A DNA stretch of 64,000 nucleotides from Dasytiphilus stammeri_L. Lineage in GTDB: Bacteria > Pseudomonadota > Gammaproteobacteria > Enterobacterales > Enterobacteriaceae. Below the pieces are notes generated by a model that saw only the letters and a program-made list of their open reading frames with translations, was not told where the DNA came from and searched no databases. This document shows positions 18,152 through 29,108 of the stretch, piece by piece. Position 1 is the first letter of the stretch. Each line of letters begins with the position of its first letter. The stretch is from the NCBI GenBank assembly GCA_041941785.1, contig CP145871.1:372001-436000 (forward strand), in the 5' to 3' direction. The position numbers were made by a program, and so were the translations under genes.

Positions 18152-19117
18152 TGAATTTATTTTATTCCTAATTGGAAGTGGATAAGGTAATAATTCAGTT
18201 TTTTTATCTCGAGGATAACATCCTAAGATTCTAATGGAACGTGAAAAATCTTTAATTTTTATTAAATCTTGTTGCATTTGGGTTGTTGTTAAATGATTTT
18301 TCAGATCGAGATAAAATAAATCTTCCCAGAATTGTTTATTAGCGGATATACATCGTAGATGAGTAATAATATTCTGATGACCTACTATCCTGACAGTGGT
18401 GTCTCTCAAGAATATGGATTTTTTCTTTTGAGACAAAAATAGGGTAGTTTTCGCAGGAGTATCACTCTCTACTGGCTGTGATTCTCTAGAGAGAATAATG
18501 AATCTCGTAGTATTGGATTTATTGGAGATATTTGTAGCTATTACTTGTAAATTATAATATTTACCACCTTCTTCACTTCCAATAGCTGCCACTTTAGGCG
18601 ATTGGAGACTGGCTACTTGGGTCATTGCCGCTGCAGTACTCAATGTATATTTGAGTTTACAGGTGGAAAAATTTTTCATAAATAAACTGCACTGTTGAAA
18701 TGGTTGTGCATGGCTGTAAATAGTTTCAATATCATGAAGATGTGTGTTAGCAGAAACTAACATACAGTGTTCAATAGGTAATATTATTTCTCCAATAATA
18801 TATAGTTCGGTACGTGCTAACAGTTTATATATTTCTTTTATAGAACCGGAACTGCTATTTTCAAGAGGAACTATTGCATAATCTGCTTGTCCAGTTTCTA
18901 CTTTTTTAAAAATTAGATAAAAATTACAACAACTACTTTCTAGAAAGGTCTTGAAATAATTCTGCGCATATTTATGTGCTGCTAGATGAGAATAAGTTCC
19001 TTTAGGTCCTAAGAAAGTAATATGAACATTATGCATATGCATTCTCTTATTATTTTTGTTATCAAAACATAGCCGAATATTCTTTGTAGGAACACTGTGT
19101 AGAATCATAATAAGCAC
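18134..19117 (-). CDS. pheA: Prephenate dehydratase PheA without chorismate mutase domain
   Basis: Converts prephenate to phenylpyruvate. The dehydratase domain is intact (FLGPKGTYSHLAA, PLENSSSGSI, catalytic TRF near 204-206) and is followed by an ACT-like domain. E. coli PheA has 386 residues; here the roughly 95-residue N-terminal chorismate mutase is gone. A short stretch (LIMILHSVPTKN) still resembles the mutase C-terminal helix, preceded in frame by a stop. The start is uncertain: GTG 19117, ATG 19108, or ATG 19036, which has the best-spaced AGAG. The two phenylalanine-sensing motifs of the ACT domain, GALV and ESRP in E. coli, align without gaps to IFLR (235-238) and RCIS (255-258). 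Confidence 0.93.
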   Translation of the reverse strand: MLIMILHSVPTKNIRLCFDNKNNKRMHMHNVHITFLGPKGTYSHLAAHKYAQNYFKTFLESSCCNFYLIFKKVETGQADYAIVPLENSSSGSIKEIYKLLARTELYIIGEIILPIEHCMLVSANTHLHDIETIYSHAQPFQQCSLFMKNFSTCKLKYTLSTAAAMTQVASLQSPKVAAIGSEEGGKYYNLQVIATNISNKSNTTRFIILSRESQPVESDTPAKTTLFLSQKKKSIFLRDTTVRIVGHQNIITHLRCISANKQFWEDLFYLDLKNHLTTTQMQQDLIKIKDFSRSIRILGCYPRDKKTELLPYPLPIRNKINSLRMET

Positions 19118-19177
19118 TTGCTCACTCGTCTCTTAAATAAGAGCTAATGAATAGCAAAATTTTAATAACTAGATTAC

Positions 19178-19870
19178 TTAGGATATTTTAATTAAGGCAT
19201 TATTTTGAATACCTAGCTGATTAAGCAGATAAAGAGCTTCGTGAGTATATTTTGTAGAGGGATAATTTATTATCATATTTTCAATATGTTTGAGGGCAGC
19301 TGCATAAGCCCCATTTAGTAAATTTAATTTCACTATCGACAACTCATCTTTCGAAAAACGATCCTCTAATACTATTATATATTTTTTAGCATTTATAATG
19401 TATTGACTATTAGGATAAGTAATAATTAGATTTACAAAAAATTGTAATGCTCTCTCTGCATATTCAGCATCTCGATCATAGCGATTAATACTTAAAAGAT
19501 GAATTTTATTTAAATAATCGATTTGTAGATTAGTAAGACCTTGCATATATAAGAGGTAATCTTGCGTGGAATTAAAATCACTCAAACGTAAAAAATTGTG
19601 CATTATTTTATGAAGTAAAGTGAAGTTATTTAACTTATAATATGCATATAGTAAATTTACTTTAGTTTGCTGATAATCATTATCATCCTGATAATGATGT
19701 TGTATTTTTTCCCAGTGTTTAATATCATTATTTAATGGAAATGTTTCGGTAATAACTGGATAGTGAATAATGGTCTGATGAAGATTCAAAAATTTAAAAG
19801 AAAAATATGATGTTGTACGCATCATTAAAGTTACTATAGTTAGTAGGATTCCATACTTTATGTACATCAT
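19178..19870 (-). CDS. bamD: Outer membrane assembly protein BamD (no lipobox)
   Basis: Essential component of the BAM complex that inserts beta-barrel proteins. Recognised from TPR-region blocks LLYAYYK, QDYLLYMQGLTN, YDRDAEYAERA and YPNSQYI, and from its place next to divergent rluD as in E. coli. 230 residues (E. coli 245). The N-terminus is hydrophobic (about 4-18), but the lipobox LAGC is replaced (LMMRTTS) and the whole protein contains no cysteine, so it cannot be lipidated. It is strongly diverged compared with its neighbours. Confidence 0.85.
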   Translation of the reverse strand: MMYIKYGILLTIVTLMMRTTSYFSFKFLNLHQTIIHYPVITETFPLNNDIKHWEKIQHHYQDDNDYQQTKVNLLYAYYKLNNFTLLHKIMHNFLRLSDFNSTQDYLLYMQGLTNLQIDYLNKIHLLSINRYDRDAEYAERALQFFVNLIITYPNSQYIINAKKYIIVLEDRFSKDELSIVKLNLLNGAYAAALKHIENMIINYPSTKYTHEALYLLNQLGIQNNALIKIS

Positions 19871-19964
19871 TTTGGTATCTATTTTTAATTATTTTCCTCA
19901 ATTTACTACTTATCTAGTATAGATGAGAATCGAATCTTCTATCTAATTTATTAATTCATCTTAA

Positions 19965-20939
19965 ATGAAACTTACAGCTACAGTATTAGATTCCCAAATA
20001 GGTCACCGCTTAGATCAAATTTTAGTAAGTTTATTTCCCCACTATTCTCGATCTCGTATCAAAAGGTGGATTGAACAAAAATTAGTGAGAGTTAATGGTA
20101 CTATTATAGATAAACCTAAAATTAAAATTAGGGTTAAATCTCAAGTAATTATTAATGTAATAAACGGAACAACTACTGATTACTATTCTAGTCAAGCACA
20201 AGATATCGCATTAAATATTATTTACGAAGACAATTATTTAATTATCATTAATAAACCTAAAAATTTAGTTGTCCATCCCGGTGCGGGAAATCTTAATGGT
20301 ACTGTATTAAATGCTTTGCTTTACTACTATCCGTCCTTAGGTAAAATACCTAGAGCAGGAATAGTACATCGTTTAGACAAAGATACTACAGGATTAATGA
20401 TCATAGCTAAAACCCCATTAATATATATGAAATTGCTCTCATTAATGAAAAAACGCATAGTTATTCGTAAATATGAAGCTATAGTTAATGGTGTCATGAT
20501 CTCCGGAGGATTAATCTCAGAAGCTATTATTAGACATCCGACTAGACGGACCCTTATGGCTATCGATATGACCAACCAAAGTGGTAAAAAGGCAATAACT
20601 CATTATCGTATATTAGCTCGTTTTAGAGATCACACCCATATTGGTGTTCAACTAGAAACTGGTTTCACTCATCAGATTCGTGTACATCTTGCCTCCCTAA
20701 ACTATCCTTTAGTCGGAGATAAAAAATATAAAGGTCGATATCGATCAGTAAAAATTCCGCTTCATGCTTCCTCCCAAGTAAAATCGGAATTATATAAGTT
20801 TGATCGTCAGGCTTTGCATGCTTCTCTATTACAGTTTCCACATCCGAAGACTGGTATACTCATGGAATTTCATGCAACAATACCTGCCGATATGAATAAT
20901 CTCATTTCTATTTTAAAAACTGACAGGTCATATTTATAA
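19965..20939 (+). CDS. rluD: 23S rRNA pseudouridine(1911/1915/1917) synthase RluD
   Basis: Modifies helix 69 of 23S rRNA. N-terminal S4 domain (HRLDQILVSLFPHYSRSRIKR) and catalytic domain with the active-site aspartate in GIVHRLDKDTTGLMIIAK, plus HQIRVHLAS. 324 residues, E. coli 326. Divergent from bamD as in E. coli; yfiH, between rluD and clpB in E. coli, is lost. Confidence 0.96.
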   Translation: MKLTATVLDSQIGHRLDQILVSLFPHYSRSRIKRWIEQKLVRVNGTIIDKPKIKIRVKSQVIINVINGTTTDYYSSQAQDIALNIIYEDNYLIIINKPKNLVVHPGAGNLNGTVLNALLYYYPSLGKIPRAGIVHRLDKDTTGLMIIAKTPLIYMKLLSLMKKRIVIRKYEAIVNGVMISGGLISEAIIRHPTRRTLMAIDMTNQSGKKAITHYRILARFRDHTHIGVQLETGFTHQIRVHLASLNYPLVGDKKYKGRYRSVKIPLHASSQVKSELYKFDRQALHASLLQFPHPKTGILMEFHATIPADMNNLISILKTDRSYL

Positions 20940-21278
20940 TTTTTATTTTTTGGTTTTTACGAAATTAATATTATACTTAACTAATTCTCATTTATTCTTA
21001 AATATAAGATTATCTGGTGCGTTTATATCTACTGTCTAATCAATTTAAATTGATTATAGCAGCATAACAGTCTCTATTATCATTAGGAAATCGGTAACTT
21101 TCGATAATTAATACGCATGTTAAACTATGAGATTCATTTTCGAAAAAAAAGGAAATTCTTTTAGGTCATACGACCTATTTATTTTAGGATTCATATACAA
21201 AGTGCTCTTTCAGACAGACTCTAAAAATTAGGTTCTAAGGAAAATTATTAAGCAATTAATCAGGAACGGAGAGGAAAG
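20940..21278 (+). pseudogene. clpB: Eroded 5' part of clpB (N-terminal domain relic)
   Basis: About 340 bases precede the present clpB start, less than the roughly 440 needed for the N-terminal domain. Immediately before the GTG, in the same frame, bases 21252-21278 read AINQERRGK, resembling E. coli ClpB AIEQMRGGES just before its internal start. This is cut off upstream by TAA at 21249. Nothing further upstream is recognisable. I infer that the N-domain coding region has decayed and now serves as leader; I saw no sigma-32 promoter here. Confidence 0.65.
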
Positions 21279-23423
21279 GTGGTTAATAATAAGAATACAA
21301 ATTCTCAAGAACAGCATTTAAAAAAATATACTATGGATATTACAGAGTTTGCAGAAACAGGACGATTAGATCCAGTCATTGGTCGAGATGACGAAATACG
21401 GCGTACTATACAAGTATTGCAGCGACGTACTAAAAATAATCCTGTTCTTATTGGTGATCCCGGAGTTGGAAAGACTGCTATTGTAGAAGGATTAGCACAA
21501 AGAATTTTGAATAGAGAAGTACCTGAAGGATTAAAAGGAAGAAGAATATTAGCATTAGATATGGGAACATTATTAGCAGGAGCAAAATATCGGGGAGAAT
21601 TTGAAGAACGATTGAAAGGGGTACTTACAGATTTAGTGAAACAGAAAGGTAAGGTAATATTATTTATAGATGAATTACATACTATGGTAGGAGTAGGTAA
21701 AACTGAAGGTGCTATGGATGCAGGTAATATGTTAAAACCAGCATTGGCGCGCGGAGAACTACACTGTGTAGGTGCTACTACATTAAATGAATATAGACAA
21801 TATATAGAAAAAGATGCCGCTTTAGAACGACGTTTTCAAAAAGTCTTTATAGCAGAACCGACCGTCGAAGATACTATTGCTATTTTGCGTGGTTTAAAGG
21901 AGCGTTATGAACTACATCATAATGTACAAATAACCGATCCTGCCATTGTAGCGGCAGCTAAATTATCACAACGTTATATTTCGGAAAGAAAATTACCTGA
22001 TAAAGCAATTGATTTAATTGATGAAGCTGCTGCAAGTATCCGATTACAAATTGATTCTAAACCTGAACCTTTAGATCGCCTAGAACGACGCATTATCCAA
22101 TTAAAACTAGAACAACAAACATTAAATAAAGAAATGGATGAAGCCAGTATTAAACGTCTCACGGTTTTGAATACCGAAATAAAGGAGAAGGAGCATCAAT
22201 ATACAGAATTAGAAAAAAAGTGGAAAACAGAAAAATCTATCTTAACTCATACTCAACATCTGAAAACTGAATTAGAACAAGCTAAGATAATGCTTGAAAA
22301 ATTGAGACGACTAGGAGATTTAGAACGTATGTCTCAATTACAGTATGGTACTATTCCAGAATTAGAAAAAAAGTTATTCCTAGCCACAAATCAAGGAAAT
22401 GAAGTTATGCACTTATTACGGAATAAAGTTACAGATACAGAGATAGCAGATGTATTATCTCGTTGGACTGGCATACCAGTATCTCGGCTGATACAAAGTG
22501 AGCGACAAAAACTTTTACGTATAGAAGAAACTTTACATCAGCGGGTAATTGGACAAGATGACGCTGTATCAGCTGTATCACATGCTTTACGTAGAAATAG
22601 AGCGGGTTTATCAGATCCTAATCAACCTATTGGTTCGTTTCTTTTTCTTGGTTCCACTGGTTTAGGAAAAACCGAACTTTGTAAGGCATTAGCTAATTTT
22701 ATGTTTGATTCTGATGAGTGCATGGTACGTATTGATATGTCTGAGTTTATGGAAAAACATGCCGTGTCTCGTTTAGTTGGTGCTCCTCCTGGTTATATTG
22801 GCTATGAAGAAGGGGGACATTTAACCGAAGCGATTAGACGCAGACCTTATTCGGTCATATTATTAGATGAAGTAGAAAAAGCACATGTAGACGTTTTTAA
22901 TATTTTACTTCAAGTATTAGATGAAGGTCGTTTAACAGATAGTCAAGGGAGAACAGTAGATTTTCGTAATACCGTGGTAGTGTTAACTTCTAATTTAGGA
23001 TCTGATATAATTCAAGAACGTTTCGTAACATGGACATATCAGGAGATGAAAACAATCTTAATGAAGATTGTTACTAAGCACTTTCGTCCAGAATTTATTA
23101 ATCGTATTAATGAAATAGTTGTATTTCATCCTTTAAATAAAAAGCATATTGCTTTAATAGTAAAAATTCAGCTTCACAAACTATATAATAAATTGCAAGA
23201 ACAAGGATATCAGATCCAGCTGACTAATAATGTGGTGGATATATTAGTAGAAAAAGGATACGATCCGGTTTATGGAGCTAGGCCATTAAAAAGAGTTATT
23301 CAAACTCTCATTGAAAATAAGTTAGCTAAAGCTATTTTAGCAGGACAAATTATTCCAAATAACCCTGTGGAAATAGATTACCAACATGGTAATCTTATAT
23401 ATAGATATGATAAAAAAAAATAA
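21279..23423 (+). CDS. clpB: Disaggregase ClpB, short (beta) form lacking the N-domain
   Basis: Hsp100 AAA+ disaggregase working with DnaK. 714 residues: first AAA domain (GDPGVGKT at 59-66, LFIDELHTM), the coiled-coil middle domain, then the second AAA domain (GSTGLGKTEL, VILLDEVEKAH, SNLGSD) and C-terminal domain. E. coli ClpB has 857 residues and also makes an 80-kDa form from an internal GTG near codon 149. The product here begins at the equivalent position, with GTG after the strong site GGAGAGGAAAG. The aggregate-binding N-domain is missing. Next downstream is the 23S rRNA gene, recalling E. coli clpB-rrnG. Confidence 0.95.
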   Translation: MVNNKNTNSQEQHLKKYTMDITEFAETGRLDPVIGRDDEIRRTIQVLQRRTKNNPVLIGDPGVGKTAIVEGLAQRILNREVPEGLKGRRILALDMGTLLAGAKYRGEFEERLKGVLTDLVKQKGKVILFIDELHTMVGVGKTEGAMDAGNMLKPALARGELHCVGATTLNEYRQYIEKDAALERRFQKVFIAEPTVEDTIAILRGLKERYELHHNVQITDPAIVAAAKLSQRYISERKLPDKAIDLIDEAAASIRLQIDSKPEPLDRLERRIIQLKLEQQTLNKEMDEASIKRLTVLNTEIKEKEHQYTELEKKWKTEKSILTHTQHLKTELEQAKIMLEKLRRLGDLERMSQLQYGTIPELEKKLFLATNQGNEVMHLLRNKVTDTEIADVLSRWTGIPVSRLIQSERQKLLRIEETLHQRVIGQDDAVSAVSHALRRNRAGLSDPNQPIGSFLFLGSTGLGKTELCKALANFMFDSDECMVRIDMSEFMEKHAVSRLVGAPPGYIGYEEGGHLTEAIRRRPYSVILLDEVEKAHVDVFNILLQVLDEGRLTDSQGRTVDFRNTVVVLTSNLGSDIIQERFVTWTYQEMKTILMKIVTKHFRPEFINRINEIVVFHPLNKKHIALIVKIQLHKLYNKLQEQGYQIQLTNNVVDILVEKGYDPVYGARPLKRVIQTLIENKLAKAILAGQIIPNNPVEIDYQHGNLIYRYDKKK

Positions 23424-23535
23424 AATTTTTACAGTAGCTTTTTATTTTTCTTAATTATATAATGAAGATCAGGTATTTACCTGAGTAATAAATCGATAAT
23501 TTTTTATTCAGCTAAATTATTAGCCGAATATAAAA

Positions 23536-23550
23536 GTTCTTTAAAAAATT
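23536..23550 (+). promoter_or_regulatory. boxA-like antitermination site in 23S leader
   Basis: GTTCTTTAAAAAATT, followed by GAAA, resembles the boxA segment of the E. coli 16S-23S spacer. The bases just before 23S (GGGTTGTGAG) also match the 3' end of that spacer. The leader is therefore a remnant of a 16S-23S spacer whose 16S and tRNA parts were lost. The promoter that now serves it was not identified. Confidence 0.6.
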
Positions 23551-23592
23551 GAAAAAAAATTTTGTAAAATACAGGACATTTGTGGGTTGTGA

Positions 23593-26494
<2,902 letters not shown>

Positions 26495-26533
26495 ACAACA
26501 CCAGAAATGTTCTATTTAAAAGTAAAATTATTA

Positions 26534-26652
26534 GTCCAGACAGTTAAGCGCGGTAGAACCACCTGATTCCATCTCGAACTCAGTAGTGAAATGCCGTAGC
26601 ACCTAGGGTAGTACGAGGTTCTCCTCGTGTGAGAGCAGGTCTCTGTCTGGAT
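26534..26652 (+). rRNA. rrf: 5S ribosomal RNA
   Basis: Ends TCCAGACA and TGTCTGGA pair as the terminal stem, and the central CGAACTCAG.AGTGAAA block is conserved. It lies 39 bases after 23S, and tRNA-Asp follows seven bases later. Exact ends are uncertain by one or two bases. Confidence 0.95.
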
Positions 26653-26659
26653 CTTTAGA

Positions 26660-26736
26660 GGTGCGGTAGTTCAGCTGGTTAGAATACCGGCCTGTCACGC
26701 CGGGGGTCGCGGGTTCAAGTCCCGTCCGCACCGCCA
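26660..26736 (+). tRNA. aspU: tRNA-Asp(GTC)
   Basis: Acceptor arms GGTGCGG/CCGCACC, anticodon GTC in CTGTCAC, discriminator G, CCA encoded. It is distal to 5S as in E. coli rrnH (aspU). E. coli rnhA and dnaQ also lie near rrnH, as they do here. Confidence 0.97.
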
Positions 26737-26918
26737 TAATAATAATTGTATCAATTATCAATGTAGAGAAGATTTAGAATAGCGAAACGAACGATAAAAA
26801 TATCACTAATTAAAATTAGCAAAAATTAAGTACTGAAATTAAGACGAAGGATTACGAAATTTTTAGCAATTTATGATTTTAGTTACATACATTCCAGGGA
26901 ATATATTTATTAAATTTA

Positions 26919-27377
26919 TTAATTAATCAAATCTATAAGAGTAGGTAGTTTAGCAGCATTACGTGCTAAATGATCACAACGTTCATTTTCAGGATGTCCG
27001 GAGTGTGCTTTAATCCATTTCCATTGAATCTGATTATGAAATTTTAAATTTTTCTCGAGACGGAGCCATAATTCAATATTTTTAACCGGCTTTTTTCGTT
27101 TAGTTAGCCAGTTGTGTTGTTTCCAATTATGTAACCATTCTTGAATACCTTTTTTGACATATTGACTATCTGTAATAATTTTGACTATGCAAGAATATTT
27201 TAAGGATTCTAGAGCTACAATAATGGCGATTAATTCCATGCGATTATTAGTAGTTAAATAATACCCTGCACTTAGTAATTTCTCATACTGACGATAACGT
27301 AATATGACTCCATATCCACCGGGACCAGGATTTCCAAGGCACGATCCATCCGTAAATATTTCTACTTTTTTAGACAT
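26919..27377 (-). CDS. rnhA: Ribonuclease HI
   Basis: Degrades RNA in RNA-DNA hybrids. 152 residues (E. coli 155). Catalytic residues are visible: Asp in FTDGSCLGNPGPGGYG, Glu in NRMELIAI, Asp in ITDSQYV and Asp in ERCDHLAR. Divergent from dnaQ with 24 bases between the start codons, as in E. coli. The ribosome binding site is weak. Confidence 0.97.
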   Translation of the reverse strand: MSKKVEIFTDGSCLGNPGPGGYGVILRYRQYEKLLSAGYYLTTNNRMELIAIIVALESLKYSCIVKIITDSQYVKKGIQEWLHNWKQHNWLTKRKKPVKNIELWLRLEKNLKFHNQIQWKWIKAHSGHPENERCDHLARNAAKLPTLIDLIN

Positions 27378-27401
27378 TTAATAGTACTTTATTTAAAAAA
27401 A

Positions 27402-28148
27402 ATGAAACGACAAATTATCTTAGATATTGAAACTACCGGTATGAATTATAACGGTCCTCCCTACGAAGGACACCGTATTATAGAAATTGGTGCGATAGAA
27501 ATAGTAGATCGTTGTTTCACGGGTAATAATTTTCATGTTTATTTAAATCCCAATAGACCAGTTGATCCCCTCGCCATGCGTATACATGGAATTACAGATG
27601 AAGAATTATTAAATAAACCGCAATTTATTCAAATTGCTGATAATTTTTTAACATATATAGAAGGTCATGAGTTAGTCATTCATAATGCTTCATTTGATAT
27701 TAGTTTTTTAAATTATGAATTAAGTTTATTAAATGACTCTTATCCTCGCATTGAAACTATCTGTACAGTTAACGATAGTTTGGTATTAGCCAGAAAAATT
27801 TTTCCAGGTCAACGAAATAGTCTTGATTCCCTCTGTAGTCGATTAAAAATAGAAAATAAAAGAGTGTTACCACAGGGTAAGAAGATACATGGAGCATTAG
27901 TAGATGCCCAAATATTGGCAGAAGTATATTTAGCTATGTCCTCTGTAGGACAAAGTTCCTTATTATTTATACCAAGAGACCAATTCACCCTAAATAAAAA
28001 AGAAATAATAGAATCTTTAAACTCCGTAACATTACCAGTAATCAAAGCTAATAATGAAGAAATTACAGCACATGTAAAATATTTACAAAATATGAAAGAT
28101 AAAAATGGGATCTGTATTTGGAATAATACAACAGCAAAAGATGAATAA
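27402..28148 (+). CDS. dnaQ: DNA polymerase III epsilon subunit (proofreading exonuclease)
   Basis: 3'-5' exonuclease that proofreads for the replicase. Exo motifs are intact: ILDIETTGM (DxE), HNASFDISFLNYEL and HGALVDAQILAEVY (DEDDh His/Asp). 248 residues, E. coli 243, including the C-terminal region that binds the polymerase subunit. This contrasts with the Pol I fragment in this window, whose own proofreading site is destroyed. Confidence 0.97.
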   Translation: MKRQIILDIETTGMNYNGPPYEGHRIIEIGAIEIVDRCFTGNNFHVYLNPNRPVDPLAMRIHGITDEELLNKPQFIQIADNFLTYIEGHELVIHNASFDISFLNYELSLLNDSYPRIETICTVNDSLVLARKIFPGQRNSLDSLCSRLKIENKRVLPQGKKIHGALVDAQILAEVYLAMSSVGQSSLLFIPRDQFTLNKKEIIESLNSVTLPVIKANNEEITAHVKYLQNMKDKNGICIWNNTTAKDE

Positions 28149-28486
28149 AATTATTAGAGATAGTGATATGACCTAGCAGGTAATGCTGGATGAAGTAATA
28201 AAATAAATATTTTAACTCTTCTAGAAGAAGATTATCATGCCAGAAGTCCAATCATAATCTGATTTTGATTGTCTAATGCAATAATGTTGTAGAGACGCTA
28301 TTATAAATTTTATCTTCTGGAAGGTTCTTATTTAAACATCTAAGAGTACGAATCCTCCTTATAGATATTACAAGATGTTAAGTAATTATGTAGTATCCAT
28401 CCACGAAAATTTCCAGGAAAAAAATTTTCGTTATTTTTCAGTAAAAATGTTACGAGAGCATTTCTGTGATAAGGAAAAATATTACA
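28149..28486. other. Non-coding stretch after dnaQ
   Basis: About 340 A+T-rich bases between dnaQ and the heat-shock promoter of the small heat-shock gene. No supported gene or strong hairpin is visible. Confidence 0.5.
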
Positions 28487-28489
28487 TCT

Positions 28490-28517
28490 CTTGAAAAGAG
28501 ATAATTAATCCTTATTT
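28490..28517 (+). promoter_or_regulatory. Sigma-32-like promoter of the small heat-shock gene
   Basis: CTTGAA (28490-28495) is followed after 14 bases by CCTTATTT (28510-28517), close to the RpoH pair CTTGAA/CCCCATTT with the right spacing. Transcription would start near 28523, giving a leader of about 80 bases that contains the hairpins described next. Confidence 0.65.
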
Positions 28518-28530
28518 ATTATAAATAATA

Positions 28531-28605
28531 GCTAACCTCCTTTCTATACAAGAAAGGACAATAAGCTGGAATAGAATGAATTATTCCTTTCCTAAGGAGG
28601 AAATT
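28531..28605 (+). promoter_or_regulatory. Candidate RNA thermometer in the ibpA leader
   Basis: Three consecutive hairpins: TCCTTTC/GAAAGGA (28538-28558, loop TATACAA), GGAATA/TATTCC (28568-28587) and TTTCCT/AGGAAA (28588-28603, loop AAGG). The last one buries half of the Shine-Dalgarno AAGGAGG (28594-28600). CCTCCTT at 28536-28542 is also fully complementary to that Shine-Dalgarno. Leaders of ibpA and other small heat-shock genes in Enterobacterales often carry ROSE-type thermometers with a final hairpin masking the ribosome site. This assignment rests on pairing by eye. Confidence 0.6.
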
Positions 28606-29085
28606 ATGTCTTATCGTTCATTTTCACTTATCCCAGGAATTACTGATAGTCTTTTTTCCGATCGCTTTGATCGAATGGATAAATTATTTAGTAGGTTAAC
28701 AGGAGATACTCCACTCTCTGACTCACCGGCTTATAATTTGATTCAAACTGATGATACTCATTACCATTTAACCGTAAGCGTACCTGGATATCAAGAAAAA
28801 AATTTAAATATTTTATTGCAAAATGGACAGTTGACTATAACTGGTAAACATGATGTCATGCCTAAAGAAAAAAATCATGTAAAGTGGTTACATAAAGGAA
28901 TTTTAGAGGATAACTTCTCGTTAAGTTTTCATCTTCATAATAGACTTAAAGTCCAAAGTGCTAATCTAGATTATGGTTTATTAAAACTTCAACTAGAATA
29001 TGAAATTCCTGAAGATGAAAAACCACAAAAGATCAGCATAGGAAAAACCAATAATACGAATCGTATTATACCACATCAACAATAA
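28606..29085 (+). CDS. ibpA: Small heat-shock protein, IbpA/Hsp20 family
   Basis: Holdase chaperone that binds aggregating proteins and passes them to DnaK and ClpB. 159 residues with an alpha-crystallin domain (about 45-140: YNLIQTDDTHYHLTVSVPGY to LLKLQLEYEIP). The N-terminus MSYRSFSLIPG resembles the Buchnera IbpA type and related Hsp20 proteins more than E. coli IbpA (MRNFDLSP). Start at ATG 28606, six bases after a perfect AAGGAGG; an upstream in-frame ATG at 28576 is not used. It has its own promoter and a strong terminator. Confidence 0.93.
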   Translation: MSYRSFSLIPGITDSLFSDRFDRMDKLFSRLTGDTPLSDSPAYNLIQTDDTHYHLTVSVPGYQEKNLNILLQNGQLTITGKHDVMPKEKNHVKWLHKGILEDNFSLSFHLHNRLKVQSANLDYGLLKLQLEYEIPEDEKPQKISIGKTNNTNRIIPHQQ

Positions 29086-29108
29086 TTAAATATTTTATTT
29101 ATATAAAA

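Noticed and set aside
28576..28605. Upstream ATG for the small heat-shock protein
   Set aside because: It would place the perfect Shine-Dalgarno inside the coding region; ATG 28606 is correctly spaced.
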